Notes: generated from the sequence alone by a model not told the origin. A stretch of DNA of 18,572 nucleotides from CADCWK01 sp964244115 (GCA_964244115.1 CAXTHM010000071.1:1-18572); one strand, 5' to 3'. Numbered from the stretch's first letter, positions 1-7,420 are shown. Made by a program: numbers and translations.

Positions 1-145
1 GCGGACCGACCATCGACCGATCCCCGCGCTTACCAGGAATTAGTCGGACCTGATGGTAGCCGGACTGGCCCATGCTTTCCATCATGGCGTTATGGATCTC
101 ACGGACCTGTTCCAGATCGAGGTAGATCACATTCTCGTCGGCCAT
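1..145 (-). CDS. Doc/Fic-like death-on-curing toxin, N-terminal part only
   Basis: The gene starts with ATG at 145-143 and runs off the left edge of the window, so only 48 codons are visible. The first residues, MADENVIYLDLEQVREIHNA, match the usual N-terminus of Doc toxins: a short strand followed by a helix with the pattern L-x-x-V-x-x-I/L-H. Known Doc toxins are Fic-fold kinases that phosphorylate EF-Tu and stop translation, but the catalytic HxFx(D/N)GNKR motif would lie outside this window. The start shares one base with the antitoxin stop (TGATG), which implies translational coupling. After about residue 26 the frame stays open, but I do not see the usual G-(L/I)RD-x-GLLESA block, so the toxin may be divergent or decayed. 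The assignment rests on the N-terminus and on the neighbour. Confidence 0.6.
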   Translation of the reverse strand, partial: MADENVIYLDLEQVREIHNAMMESMGQSGYHQVRLIPGKRGDRSMVGP

Positions 146-357
146 CAGTTGTCAGCCAGATACCGGAGCGCTTCCTGGTCTTCGGCCAGCGATTCACCCA
201 GCGCCGCCTGCATCGCCGGGGTCAATGCCCGGCGGATCTCGACCTTATGGACCACGACCTCGACCAGTTCCCCCTCAGCGATCCCTTGCCGATCCAGTTC
301 ATCCCGTGGAATCGTCACGACGAGGCTGTTGCCCGTCTTCCAAACCTTCTGAATCAT
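145..357 (-). CDS. AbrB/MazE/SpoVT-type antitoxin
   Basis: This 70-residue protein begins MIQKVWKTGNSLVVTIPRDE, the signature of the swapped-hairpin AbrB/MazE DNA-binding fold (K-x-G-N-S-L-x-V-x-I-P). That fold occupies residues 1-45. The acidic C-terminal tail (about residues 50-70, ending in EALRYLADN) is the part that in such antitoxins usually wraps around the toxin. A strong ribosome binding site (GGAAGGA) lies just upstream of the ATG. The stop overlaps the start of the Doc-like gene by one base. Antitoxins of this kind normally repress their own operon, and a nested palindrome at 375-400 is placed where the operator should be. The pair probably forms a type II toxin-antitoxin module. 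The family call is secure; the partner toxin is seen only in part. Confidence 0.85.
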   Translation of the reverse strand: MIQKVWKTGNSLVVTIPRDELDRQGIAEGELVEVVVHKVEIRRALTPAMQAALGESLAEDQEALRYLADN

Positions 358-374
358 GTCGGTTCCTTCCCCTG

Positions 375-400
375 TCTATACCGTCTAGACGAAGTATAGA
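375..400. promoter_or_regulatory. Nested palindrome upstream of the antitoxin: likely autoregulatory operator
   Basis: TCTATAC (375-381) and GTATAGA (394-400) are exact inverted repeats. Between them lies the perfect 10-bp palindrome CGTCTAGACG (382-391); the two centres differ by one base. On the minus strand the element gives TATACT and TATAGA, both usable as -10 boxes for the antitoxin gene, but I found no convincing -35 box. It lies 18 bases or more before the start codon, the position of operators for AbrB/MazE antitoxins. The sequence symmetry is observed; its use as an operator is inferred. Confidence 0.6.
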
Positions 401-443
401 TTGGGGGAGGGAACCACGAACGTTGCTCCATCAGCTCAGCGGG

Positions 444-2537
444 TCAGTTTGGCCGGACGGTCACCGCATCCGAACTGAGCGACCCCTCCTCCAGGACCAG
501 CGCGACGCCGCCGCCGGCCAGACCCGGCGCGATCCCGGTCGCCGCCAGGACCTCGACGCCGTCGATCCGGCCGGTGACGCGGTCGCCGGCGACGGTCAGT
601 TCGAGGGCGTAGGGGACATCGACCTGCCAGGCGAACGGCGCCTCGGCCAGCACCGTCCGCTCGCCGGTCGCCTGGACGAGGCGGACGGTCTGGTCGTCGG
701 AGAGGATCAGGGCGACGTAGCGCCGCATCCCGCCGACCCGGGCGGCGATCCCGGCCGAGCGGGCCAGCGAGATCGAGACGGTGCTGCTGACGGTGTAGTC
801 CCGCCAGTCGGCCATCCCCTGCGAGATCAGCCCGATCCCGCGGTTCTGGACGAGCTGATAGGCCCGCGGCCAGCGCTCCTCCCACTGGTCGACGCCATCG
901 ACCCAGGCCCGCCGCCAGATCTCCGTCCCCGCGACCCGGGCGAGGGTCGTCGTCGGCGCCCCGGCCCAGCCGAGCCGGTCCAGCAGGACCGCGTCACCAG
1001 CCAGACCGGTGACGCGGAGCCCGACCGCCATCACCGGCGAGCCAGTCGTGTCGGGCACGACCCAGTCGATCTCCGCCATCGTCCCCGGTTCGAGGCGGAG
1101 GGACGGCCCGTCGATGGTCTCGATCTCCGTCTCGGTCCGGTAGACGCGGATGAGCAGCGTCGCGTCGATCGCGCCGTGGGCCGCGCCGAGCCGGGCGGAC
1201 AGGCGTTGTCCGCTGGCGAGGGTCGGGGAGGCGAGCAGGCGGTAGCCGGCCATGTCCAGCGCCTCTTCCGGGATGAACGTCGGCGTCGTCGCGACGGCGC
1301 TGCCCTCCTCCGTCAGCGTCAACTCCAGCATCCGGCCGGTCCCGGTCGGGCGGTTGGCGACGGTAAGCCGATCCGGTTCGGCGGCGGTGAAGCCCTGGAC
1401 GGAGCCGGGCAGCGAGAAGTGGAACCGGGCCCCGCCCTTGGGCCGGTCGGGCTCCAGGCCGTGCAGCCGCCGGGCCGCCTCGACGAGGTGGTCGGTCTCG
1501 ATCACGGCGTCGCTGATCGCCCGGCCGCCATCGGCCGTCGAGAGGTAGAGCCGGTCGGCGACCGGGCCGCGCCAGTCGATGTCGCCGCCCAGCCCGGCGA
1601 GCCCGTTCTTGATCCCGAGGATGGCGCCGACGTTCCCGGCGTTGCAGTCGGTATCCCAGCCGTCGGTGTTGACGATCATCTGGGTCCGGGCGAAGTCGTC
1701 GTTGCCGTGGAGCAGGGCGTGGATGATGACGGCATGGTTGGGGACCATGTGGCAGTTGCCGGGGAAGATGTCGTAGCTGTAGCGCCGTTCGATCAGCGCC
1801 CGGGTCGCCAGCCAGTCGTCGTCGCGGGCGTGCCAGTCGCGGATGTCGGCGATCATGCGGGCGATCGTGGATTCGCCGGGGATCAGCCGGACCGCCTCGT
1901 CGAGCAGGACATCGAGCCGCGACTCGGTGAAGGCCAGCGCCTCCATCGCCGCGATGACCTGGGCCCCGTAGATCGCCTCGCCGTCGTGGCTGACGCTGCC
2001 GGCCCGGCGGGCGAAGTCGACCGCCCGCTCCGGGTCGCCGGGAAAGAGCATCGCCCAGCCGTCGATGAAGATCTGCGAACCGATCTGCTCGGCGATCGTA
2101 GTCCCGTTCCGGGCGATCGAGCCGCTCTCCGGCGCCTCGACCCCGTTCATCAACCGCAGGAAGACGGTGTGCTCGGTCGACGTCCCCAGCCCGCCCCACC
2201 AGAGGATGGTCCGCTGGTAGATCAGATAGTTCCGCCACGCCTCCCCGATCTGGGCGGGCGACAGGTCCGGGTCGAAGCCGTTGTCGGCCAGCGCCCGGAG
2301 GAAGGTGAACGTCCCGGCGATGTCGTCGTCGGTCACGACGAGCGGGACGCCGAAGCGCTCGTTGACGTAGCCGGTGATCGGGCCGAGTTCGGCCATGATC
2401 CGCTCGTGCGACCACTGCTCGAACGGGCGTCCGAGGTAGACCCCGATGATCTTGCCGAGCACCCCGGCGTAGACGCGCTCGGCGTAGTCGTCCGGCAGGG
2501 AACCGATGGTCGGGGCACGGCGCAGCAGTTGGGTCAT
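444..2537 (-). CDS. ADP-ribosylglycohydrolase (ARH/DraG) family protein with C-terminal beta-rich domains
   Basis: The protein has 697 residues and no signal peptide, so it should be cytoplasmic. Residues 15-360 form the ARH/DraG fold. Its paired metal-binding motifs are visible: TDDD at 69-72 and WDTDCNAGNVGAILG at 294-308, which matches the family's DxDxxAxxxGAxxG. The segment GSVSHDGEAIYGAQ (180-193) is also typical. Stand-alone ARH domains are about 300-350 residues, so the second half is extra. Residues 385-530 look like a beta-sandwich, and 535-697 resemble a LamG/concanavalin-like domain (SAGIAARVGGMRRYVALIL). ARH enzymes use two Mg ions to cleave N- or O-glycosidic bonds to ribose. 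As the last gene of a sugar-uptake operon, this one probably acts on the imported compound rather than on ADP-ribosylated protein. In E. coli the ARH homologue yegU sits beside a nucleoside transporter (yegT) and a sugar kinase (yegV). The ATG has the ribosome binding site AAGGAGA. Confidence 0.85.
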   Translation of the reverse strand: MTQLLRRAPTIGSLPDDYAERVYAGVLGKIIGVYLGRPFEQWSHERIMAELGPITGYVNERFGVPLVVTDDDIAGTFTFLRALADNGFDPDLSPAQIGEAWRNYLIYQRTILWWGGLGTSTEHTVFLRLMNGVEAPESGSIARNGTTIAEQIGSQIFIDGWAMLFPGDPERAVDFARRAGSVSHDGEAIYGAQVIAAMEALAFTESRLDVLLDEAVRLIPGESTIARMIADIRDWHARDDDWLATRALIERRYSYDIFPGNCHMVPNHAVIIHALLHGNDDFARTQMIVNTDGWDTDCNAGNVGAILGIKNGLAGLGGDIDWRGPVADRLYLSTADGGRAISDAVIETDHLVEAARRLHGLEPDRPKGGARFHFSLPGSVQGFTAAEPDRLTVANRPTGTGRMLELTLTEEGSAVATTPTFIPEEALDMAGYRLLASPTLASGQRLSARLGAAHGAIDATLLIRVYRTETEIETIDGPSLRLEPGTMAEIDWVVPDTTGSPVMAVGLRVTGLAGDAVLLDRLGWAGAPTTTLARVAGTEIWRRAWVDGVDQWEERWPRAYQLVQNRGIGLISQGMADWRDYTVSSTVSISLARSAGIAARVGGMRRYVALILSDDQTVRLVQATGERTVLAEAPFAWQVDVPYALELTVAGDRVTGRIDGVEVLAATGIAPGLAGGGVALVLEEGSLSSDAVTVRPN

Positions 2538-2608
2538 GGTGAGGGTCTCCTTGGTTGGATGGTCGGGTGGTATTGATCGCTACGGCCGTCACGCCCCGTG
2601 CCGATCGT

Positions 2609-2673
2609 CTCCCCCTCTCCATCCGCAAGTGCGAAGCACGCCAGCGTGATGGAGAGGGGGTTGGGGGGTGAGG
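2609..2673 (+). repeat. Dispersed GC-rich hairpin repeat, copy 1
   Basis: CCCCCTCTCCAT (2611-2622) and ATGGAGAGGGGG (2649-2660) are a perfect 12-bp inverted repeat around a 26-base centre. The centre holds a small hairpin, GTGC-GAA-GCAC (2629-2639). A G-rich tail, GGGGGTTGGGGGGTGAGG, follows the right arm. A second copy lies in the opposite orientation at 11479-11562. The element sits in the 143-base gap between the second permease and the ARH gene. Its transcript could form a strong stem that attenuates or stabilises mRNA there. There is no T-run on either side, so it is not a standard intrinsic terminator. Confidence 0.75.
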
Positions 2674-2680
2674 TCTCGCC

Positions 2681-3535
2681 CTACCCCTTCAAGCCGCCGT
2701 TCGTTAGCCCCTCGATGAAGCGGCGCTGGAGGGCGAGGAACAGGATCACGATCGGCAGGATCATCATCACCGCGCCGGCGCTCGTCAGGCCCCAGTCCCG
2801 GCTGAAGCGGGTCGTGAAGTTGAAGTAGCTCGTCACGACGGTGAACTTGTCCTGGTCGGTCAGGAAGACCGTCGCCAGCAGGAACTCGTTCCAGACCGCC
2901 AGCGCGACGACCAGCCCGACCGTCAGGAAGCCCGGCCAGGCCAGCGGGACGACGATCTGGACGAAGATCCGCCACTCCCCCGCCCCGTCGACCCGGGCGG
3001 CGTCCTCGAAGTCGCTCGGGAGCTGGACCATGTACGAGCGGAGCAGGAAGACCGCCAGCGGCGAGTTGATCGCGATGTAGATCAGGGCCAGCCCGCCGAT
3101 ACTGTTAACCAGCCCGAGCCGCTGCCAGAGGAAGAACAGCGGCACCAGGAACAGCTGGATCGGCAGGGCCGAGCCGACCAGCAGGTAGAGCGTCAGCACG
3201 TTGGCGCCCGGCAGGTTCATCTTGGCGAGGCTGTAGGCCGCCATCCCGCCGAGGACGAGCACCCCGACCACGGTCAGCACGACGAGTTCGCCGCTGTTGC
3301 GCAGCGTCGTCGAGAAGTTGCCGACGTCCCAGGCCTCGGGGAAGTTGCTCAGGATGAAGTCCTGCGGGAACCAGAGCGGGTTGCGCCCGATCTCCGCCTG
3401 CGACTTGAACGAGTTGAAGCCGAGGACCACGATCGGGCCGAGCGCGAAGGCGACCAGCAGCAGCAGGACGACGTGGTTCGGGATCAGGCTGACAGCGCGG
3501 CCACGCTTGCCGCCGCTCCGGAACGGGCTGATCAT
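2681..3535 (-). CDS. Carbohydrate ABC transporter permease, CUT1 family, second subunit (MalG-like)
   Basis: This is a 284-residue inner-membrane permease with about six hydrophobic segments: residues 20-42, 82-103, 112-136, 145-166, 200-222 and 252-270. The cytoplasmic EAA loop, which docks on the ATPase, is at 177-184 (EDAARVDG), followed by the conserved proline-rich turn VPLAWP. The length and the WNEFLLA segment are typical of MalG/CUT1 permeases. The start ATG at 3535 overlaps the stop of the upstream permease by four bases (ATGA), which fixes the start and implies coupled translation. The reading frame is open further upstream, but that part is antisense noise over the neighbouring gene. 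With its partner it forms the membrane pore for the solute delivered by the binding protein. Confidence 0.93.
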   Translation of the reverse strand: MISPFRSGGKRGRAVSLIPNHVVLLLLVAFALGPIVVLGFNSFKSQAEIGRNPLWFPQDFILSNFPEAWDVGNFSTTLRNSGELVVLTVVGVLVLGGMAAYSLAKMNLPGANVLTLYLLVGSALPIQLFLVPLFFLWQRLGLVNSIGGLALIYIAINSPLAVFLLRSYMVQLPSDFEDAARVDGAGEWRIFVQIVVPLAWPGFLTVGLVVALAVWNEFLLATVFLTDQDKFTVVTSYFNFTTRFSRDWGLTSAGAVMMILPIVILFLALQRRFIEGLTNGGLKG

Positions 3536-4500
3536 ATCTCCCACCCTCGCTTCCGGAGGACGATGAAGATGCCGATGATGAGGCCGGCCAGCAGGCTCAT
3601 CGTCAGGCCCATCGCGCTGGCGTAGCCGGCGTCGAGCTGGGTGAAAGCGGCCTTGAAGACGAGCACGGACAGGACCTCGGACGCCCCGGCCGGGCCGCCC
3701 TGGGTCAGCACCCAGATGTAGTCGAAGGTCAGGAACGACCAGATGCTGGTCATCAGGATCATGAAGACGAGCGTCGGCCGGATGCCGGGGATCGTGATGT
3801 CCCGGAACTCCTGCCAGCGGTTGGCGCCGTCCAGCCGGGCCGCCTCGTAGAGGTCGGCCGGGATGTTCTGCATCGACGCCAGGAACAGGAGCATCAGGAA
3901 GCCCCAGAAGTGCCAGTTGTCGACGAAGGCGATCGTCGGCAGGACGGTGTCGGTGTCGCCGAGGAAGGCGCGGTCGAACCCGCCGATCCCCCAGTCGGAC
4001 AGCGTCGCGCCGATCCCCCGGTCCGGGTTGAGCAGCGACCGCCAGATGCTGGCGACGATGACGCTGGGGAAGACGTACGGCAGGAACAGCGACAGCCGGT
4101 AGAACATCGCCCCGCGCCGGATCGCCATCAGCAGGCTGGCCGCGACGAGGCCCATCGCGACCGGGACCGTCAGGAACATGGCCAACCAGAGCAGGTTGTT
4201 GCGGAAGGCGTGGAAGAACGAGTCGTCCGAGGCCAGCCGGCGGAAGTTGTCCAGCCCGATCCACTTCGCCGCGCCGATCCCGCTCCACTCGGTCATCGAG
4301 TAGTAGACCGAGGCGACAGCCGGACCGAAGACGACGGCGACGTTGATCAGCAGGATCGGCAGGACGAACAGCCACGGCACGACCCGCCGGCGCCAGGTCG
4401 CCCGCTGCCAGAACCGCAGGCTCGGGTTCGAGACGGCGTGGCGGGCCGGGCTCAGCTCGGCGTTGGGACCGGCGCTGGCGACGTCAGCGTGGGTTGTCAT
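3532..4500 (-). CDS. Carbohydrate ABC transporter permease, CUT1 family, first subunit (MalF-like)
   Basis: The protein has 322 residues when started at ATG 4500, which has GGAG eight bases upstream; the frame stays open to 4617 but without support. A polar N-terminal stretch of about 40 residues precedes the first membrane segment (RRVVPWLFVLPILLINVAVV, residues 38-57). Further segments lie at about residues 101-125, 136-155, 185-212, 240-258 and 290-316. The EAA loop is EAARLDGANRW at 219-229, followed by ITIPGIRP. The segment YIWVLTQGGPAGASEVL is characteristic of the MalF/UgpA group. It overlaps the next permease by ATGA. No ATP-binding subunit is encoded nearby, so the pair probably uses a shared MsmK/UgpC-type ATPase from elsewhere, as is common in CUT1 systems. 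The transported substrate cannot be told from sequence. Confidence 0.93.
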   Translation of the reverse strand: MTTHADVASAGPNAELSPARHAVSNPSLRFWQRATWRRRVVPWLFVLPILLINVAVVFGPAVASVYYSMTEWSGIGAAKWIGLDNFRRLASDDSFFHAFRNNLLWLAMFLTVPVAMGLVAASLLMAIRRGAMFYRLSLFLPYVFPSVIVASIWRSLLNPDRGIGATLSDWGIGGFDRAFLGDTDTVLPTIAFVDNWHFWGFLMLLFLASMQNIPADLYEAARLDGANRWQEFRDITIPGIRPTLVFMILMTSIWSFLTFDYIWVLTQGGPAGASEVLSVLVFKAAFTQLDAGYASAMGLTMSLLAGLIIGIFIVLRKRGWEI

Positions 4501-4563
4501 CGGGGCTTCTCCACAGGCAGATCGACGGTAGCCAGCGCGACCGGGACGGTGCGGAGCCGGTCG

Positions 4564-4598
4564 CCCGGCGCACCCGACCAGCCATCGGGTGTGCCGGG
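4564..4598 (-). promoter_or_regulatory. 14-bp stem-loop between binding-protein and permease genes
   Basis: CCCGGCGCACCCGA (4564-4577) pairs with TCGGGTGTGCCGGG (4585-4598) around a 7-base loop; the only imperfection is one G-U type pair. The stem lies in the 133-base gap after the binding-protein stop. No T-run follows on the minus strand, so it is more likely an RNA-stabilising or partial-attenuation structure than a full terminator. Stem-loops at this point, as between malE and malF in E. coli, keep the binding protein more abundant than the permeases. That role is inferred here from position. Confidence 0.7.
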
Positions 4599-4633
4599 GA
4601 TCGACTCCCCACGTCACGTCACGCCGGGACCGA

Positions 4634-5983
4634 TCAGGTCCGGGCCGGGACCGGTGGGTTGCCGCCGGCCGCGAACTCGGCGGCGAAGATGTCCTGCGCG
4701 CCCTGGAGGTACTCCTCGACGGTCATGTCGCCGGCCCAGACCTTCTCGATCTCCTCGTAGAGGTAGACCTCGGTCTTCGGCGGGAAGAACGTCCAGGTCG
4801 TGTAGCCGTAGTTGTTGGCCGCGGCGGCGGTGGAGAGGCGCTCGATCACCCGGGCGCGGCGGGCATCCAGCCCGGTCAGACTCTCGGCCGGGATCGTGAC
4901 CGGGGCCGGGGCGGAGCCGCAGCCGACGACGAGACGGGCTTGCGTCGCGGGCGAGAAGTAGAAGTTGAGGAAGTCGGCCGTCTCGGCCGGATACTTCGAG
5001 TTGGCGTTGATGCTGTAGGTCGAGCCGATACCGAGGTCGTAGATCTCGGTCCCGTCGGTGGACGGCATCGGCACCCAGTCCCACTCCTGCCCGGACTCAG
5101 CGAAGTAGATCTCGGCGTTGGTCTGGAACCACGTCCCCTCGATCTTCATCGCCGCGTCACCGTAGGCGAGGGCGGACGCGGTCTCGGCCGAGGGCGTGGT
5201 GTAGTAGCGGTCGAGGCCGCCCATGAACCAGTCGTTGGCCTGCATGGTGTTGAGCGGCGCCAGTGCGGCGGCGATCTGCGGATCGGTCCAGGGAATCGCA
5301 CCGGTCAGGGCCTGGTAGATGACTTCCGGGCCGGCGACGTGGTTGAGGAACTCACCGACGAACCACTCGTTGGTCGGCCGCCAGTCAGCGTTGGAATGGG
5401 CGAACGGGATCAGGCCGGCATCGGCGGTCGTCTGCGCCAGCGCCATCAGCTCGTCGATGGTCGTCGGCGGCGTCCAGCCGTTGGCCTCGAACAGGGTCTT
5501 GTTATAGAAGAGGGCGAGCGTCTCGACCTCGTTCGGGACCGAGAACAGCTGGCCGTTGAACCGGCCCAGTTCCAGCGACCACGGGGCGAAGGTCGACGCC
5601 CAGTCGTACTGGGTCGCGATGTCGTCGAGCGGCAGGACCTGGCCGGCCCGGGCGAGCTCGTTGGTGAAGGACGGACCCGGCGTGATCACGACGTCCGGTC
5701 CGCCACCGCCGGCCAGCGCGGTCTGGGTCGCCGTCCAGCCATTGGGCTGGAGCGTCGCGTCGACCTGGGCGCCTCCGCGGGCGTTGTACTCGCTGACGAT
5801 GTCGGAGATGACGCACTCCGCCCCTTCGGAGCCGCCGGTGACATCCAGCCACATCGTCAGGTCCGGCCCGGTCTGGGCCGTCGCCGGGCGGACGGAGGCG
5901 AAGCCCCCGATGCCCGACAGGGTGATGGCGGCCAGCATCAGTGCGACGAGCAGACGGGAGCGTGCGACGAAGAGAAGGTTCAC
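4634..5983 (-). CDS. Extracellular solute-binding protein of a CUT1 sugar ABC transporter
   Basis: The protein has 449 residues if translation starts at GTG 5983, where AAAGG lies about ten bases upstream and a clean Sec signal peptide begins. The signal has a basic start (VNLLFVARSR), a hydrophobic core (LLVALMLAAITLSGIGG) and a likely cleavage after RPATA, near residue 36. There is no lipobox cysteine. The frame extends to ATG 6058, but that would bury the signal behind 25 residues. The mature part shows the periplasmic-binding-protein pattern of family 1: LTMWLDVTGG, then a GGGGPDVVITPGPSF segment and VLPLDDIA, followed by ETLALFYNKTLFEANGW and a C-terminal FLNFYFSPATQ. It captures the substrate outside the membrane and hands it to the permeases encoded next. 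Many aromatic residues in the mature protein fit a sugar ligand, but the ligand cannot be named. Confidence 0.93.
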   Translation of the reverse strand: MNLLFVARSRLLVALMLAAITLSGIGGFASVRPATAQTGPDLTMWLDVTGGSEGAECVISDIVSEYNARGGAQVDATLQPNGWTATQTALAGGGGPDVVITPGPSFTNELARAGQVLPLDDIATQYDWASTFAPWSLELGRFNGQLFSVPNEVETLALFYNKTLFEANGWTPPTTIDELMALAQTTADAGLIPFAHSNADWRPTNEWFVGEFLNHVAGPEVIYQALTGAIPWTDPQIAAALAPLNTMQANDWFMGGLDRYYTTPSAETASALAYGDAAMKIEGTWFQTNAEIYFAESGQEWDWVPMPSTDGTEIYDLGIGSTYSINANSKYPAETADFLNFYFSPATQARLVVGCGSAPAPVTIPAESLTGLDARRARVIERLSTAAAANNYGYTTWTFFPPKTEVYLYEEIEKVWAGDMTVEEYLQGAQDIFAAEFAAGGNPPVPART

Positions 5984-6070
5984 GACTTCGTGCCTTTCTA
6001 CCCCGATTGTAGAGCAGCGCCCGCCGGAGATCGGCATCGAGACCAGGGGCGCCGTCATGGGTGTGGCGAC

Positions 6071-6098
6071 ATCATACGATTAACCACTGCGATGTGCA
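6071..6098 (-). promoter_or_regulatory. Candidate promoter of the sugar-uptake operon
   Basis: On the minus strand TGCACA (6098-6093; four of six bases of TTGACA) is separated by 16 bases from TATGAT (6076-6071; five of six bases of TATAAT). Transcription would begin near 6064, about 80 bases before the GTG of the binding protein and downstream of the lacI-type stop at 6175. This would give the transport genes a promoter separate from the regulator's. I did not find a clear LacI-type palindrome with a central CG next to it. The call rests on sequence match only. Confidence 0.45.
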
Positions 6099-6174
6099 CG
6101 ACCCCCGAGACGATGTTCGCCGAGAGTGGTTCTGGCGGGCAGGGCCGTGGCGCAGCGAACCCATCGCGTCGATC

Positions 6175-7380
6175 TCAGGTGGATTCCCGGACGATCAGGT
6201 CGTAGCCGTTCTCGATCCTCCGGACCGGGCCGGTGTACGCCCCCCGGAGCCGCTCGGCCAGCAGCCGGACGAGCTGGTGCCCGATCGCCTGGTTGCGCTG
6301 GCTGATCGTCGTCAGGGGCGGGTAGACCAGCGCCGCCGCCGGGATGTCGTCGAACCCACCGATCGCGATCTCGCCCGGGACCCGGACGCCCCGCTCCCGG
6401 CAGGCGATCAGGGCGCCGATCGCGATCAGGTCGTTGGCGGCGAAGACCGCCGTCGGGCGCAGGTCCACCGCTAGCAGCCGCAGCATCGCCTCGTAGCCGC
6501 CGCGCTCGTTGAAGTCGCAGTCGCGGATGAGCGACTCGTCGACCGGGATGCCGTGGCTCGTCAGTGCCCGCCGGTAACCACGCTCCCGGTTGTCGCGCGG
6601 CGGGGTGCCCGGTTCCCCGGCCAGGATCGCGATCCGGGTGTGGCCGCGGTCGATCAGGTGCTCGACCATCATCCGGGCGGCGCTGTGATCGGGGACATGG
6701 ACGGTGTCGACCAGCGGCCCGTCGGACGCCCCCTGCGCCATCTGGCCACCGAGCATGCAGATCGGCACCCGGCGGCGCAGCAGTGGGGCGAAGTCGGTCT
6801 CGTCGAGGTGGAACGTCGTCCCGACCAGTCCGTCGACCCGGCCGCTGAGGGCGACGCCGAGGGCCTTGAGCTCGAGGTCGCGGTGGCCGTCGGTGTTGTA
6901 GGCGATCAGATCGTAGCCGTGCTGCCGGGCCTCGTCCTGGACCCCGCGGATGAACAGCCCGTAGAACGGGTTGACGATGTCGGGGACCACCGCGGCGATC
7001 GTCATCGTCCGCCGCAGCCGCAGGTTCTGGGCGGTCTGGTCCGGGACGTAGCCGAGTTCCTCCATCGCCTCCAGGACGCGCTCCCGCGTCCCCTGCGACA
7101 TCGACTTCGGCTGCGTCCCGTTGAGGACGTGTGAGACGACGGTCTGCGACACGCCGGCGACCCGGGCGACATCGGACTGGGTCGGTCGGCGGTTCAACGG
7201 TTCGGTCCCGTTGCGCGCGGTCTCCGGTCGATCGGCGCCACTCCCGGTCACGATCGCGTCCGGGTTCCCTGCTTCGTCGTCCACGGTCTGCCCTGATCCT
7301 TGCCGGCCACGGTTCGCGGCGTCGCGCCCGGGCATCCGTGTCCCGGACCGGGGATACCGGCTCGGGAGCATCTCGATCAT
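6175..7380 (-). CDS. LacI/GalR-family transcriptional regulator
   Basis: The start at ATG 7380 gives 401 residues. The LacI helix-turn-helix is at 66-88 (RPTQSDVARVAGVSQTVVSH), followed by VLNG and the hinge region (ATAQNLRLRR-type, here QTAQNLRLRRT). The rest is the ligand-binding core: IAAVVPDIVNPFYGLFIRGV, VDGLVGTTF, AILAGEPGTPPRDNRERGYRR-type contacts, VFAANDLIAIGAL and IGGFDDIPAA, as in sugar-binding members. LacI proteins normally put this helix-turn-helix within ten residues of the start, so the 60-70 residue, Arg/Gly/Asp-rich front part is unusual. A TTG at 7416 and an ATG at 7335 are alternatives, and none has a strong ribosome binding site. It lies directly upstream of the transport operon in the same direction and probably represses it until a sugar ligand binds. 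Confidence 0.9.
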   Translation of the reverse strand: MIEMLPSRYPRSGTRMPGRDAANRGRQGSGQTVDDEAGNPDAIVTGSGADRPETARNGTEPLNRRPTQSDVARVAGVSQTVVSHVLNGTQPKSMSQGTRERVLEAMEELGYVPDQTAQNLRLRRTMTIAAVVPDIVNPFYGLFIRGVQDEARQHGYDLIAYNTDGHRDLELKALGVALSGRVDGLVGTTFHLDETDFAPLLRRRVPICMLGGQMAQGASDGPLVDTVHVPDHSAARMMVEHLIDRGHTRIAILAGEPGTPPRDNRERGYRRALTSHGIPVDESLIRDCDFNERGGYEAMLRLLAVDLRPTAVFAANDLIAIGALIACRERGVRVPGEIAIGGFDDIPAAALVYPPLTTISQRNQAIGHQLVRLLAERLRGAYTGPVRRIENGYDLIVREST

Positions 7381-7420
7381 GCGCACGAGCCGGCATTCTT
7401 CGTGCTCGTCACCCAATCAT

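Noticed and set aside
225..2576. Very long open frame on the plus strand opposite the ARH gene
   Set aside because: It is a Pro/Arg/Gly/Asp-rich mirror of a high-GC gene, without family motifs or a suitable ribosome binding site; the minus-strand product has clear ARH motifs.
2611..2660. Intrinsic terminator between permease and ARH gene
   Set aside because: The stem is strong, but neither strand has a T-run after it, and a related copy exists elsewhere, so a repeat is the better description.
4589..6205. Long plus-strand frame opposite the binding-protein gene
   Set aside because: Low-complexity Arg/Gly/Val translation typical of antisense frames in GC-rich DNA; the binding protein on the other strand is unmistakable.
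7383..7405. Inverted repeat GCACGA...TCGTGC near the start of the lacI-type gene
   Set aside because: Only six paired bases around an 11-base loop, common by chance in this composition, and without the central CG of LacI operators.
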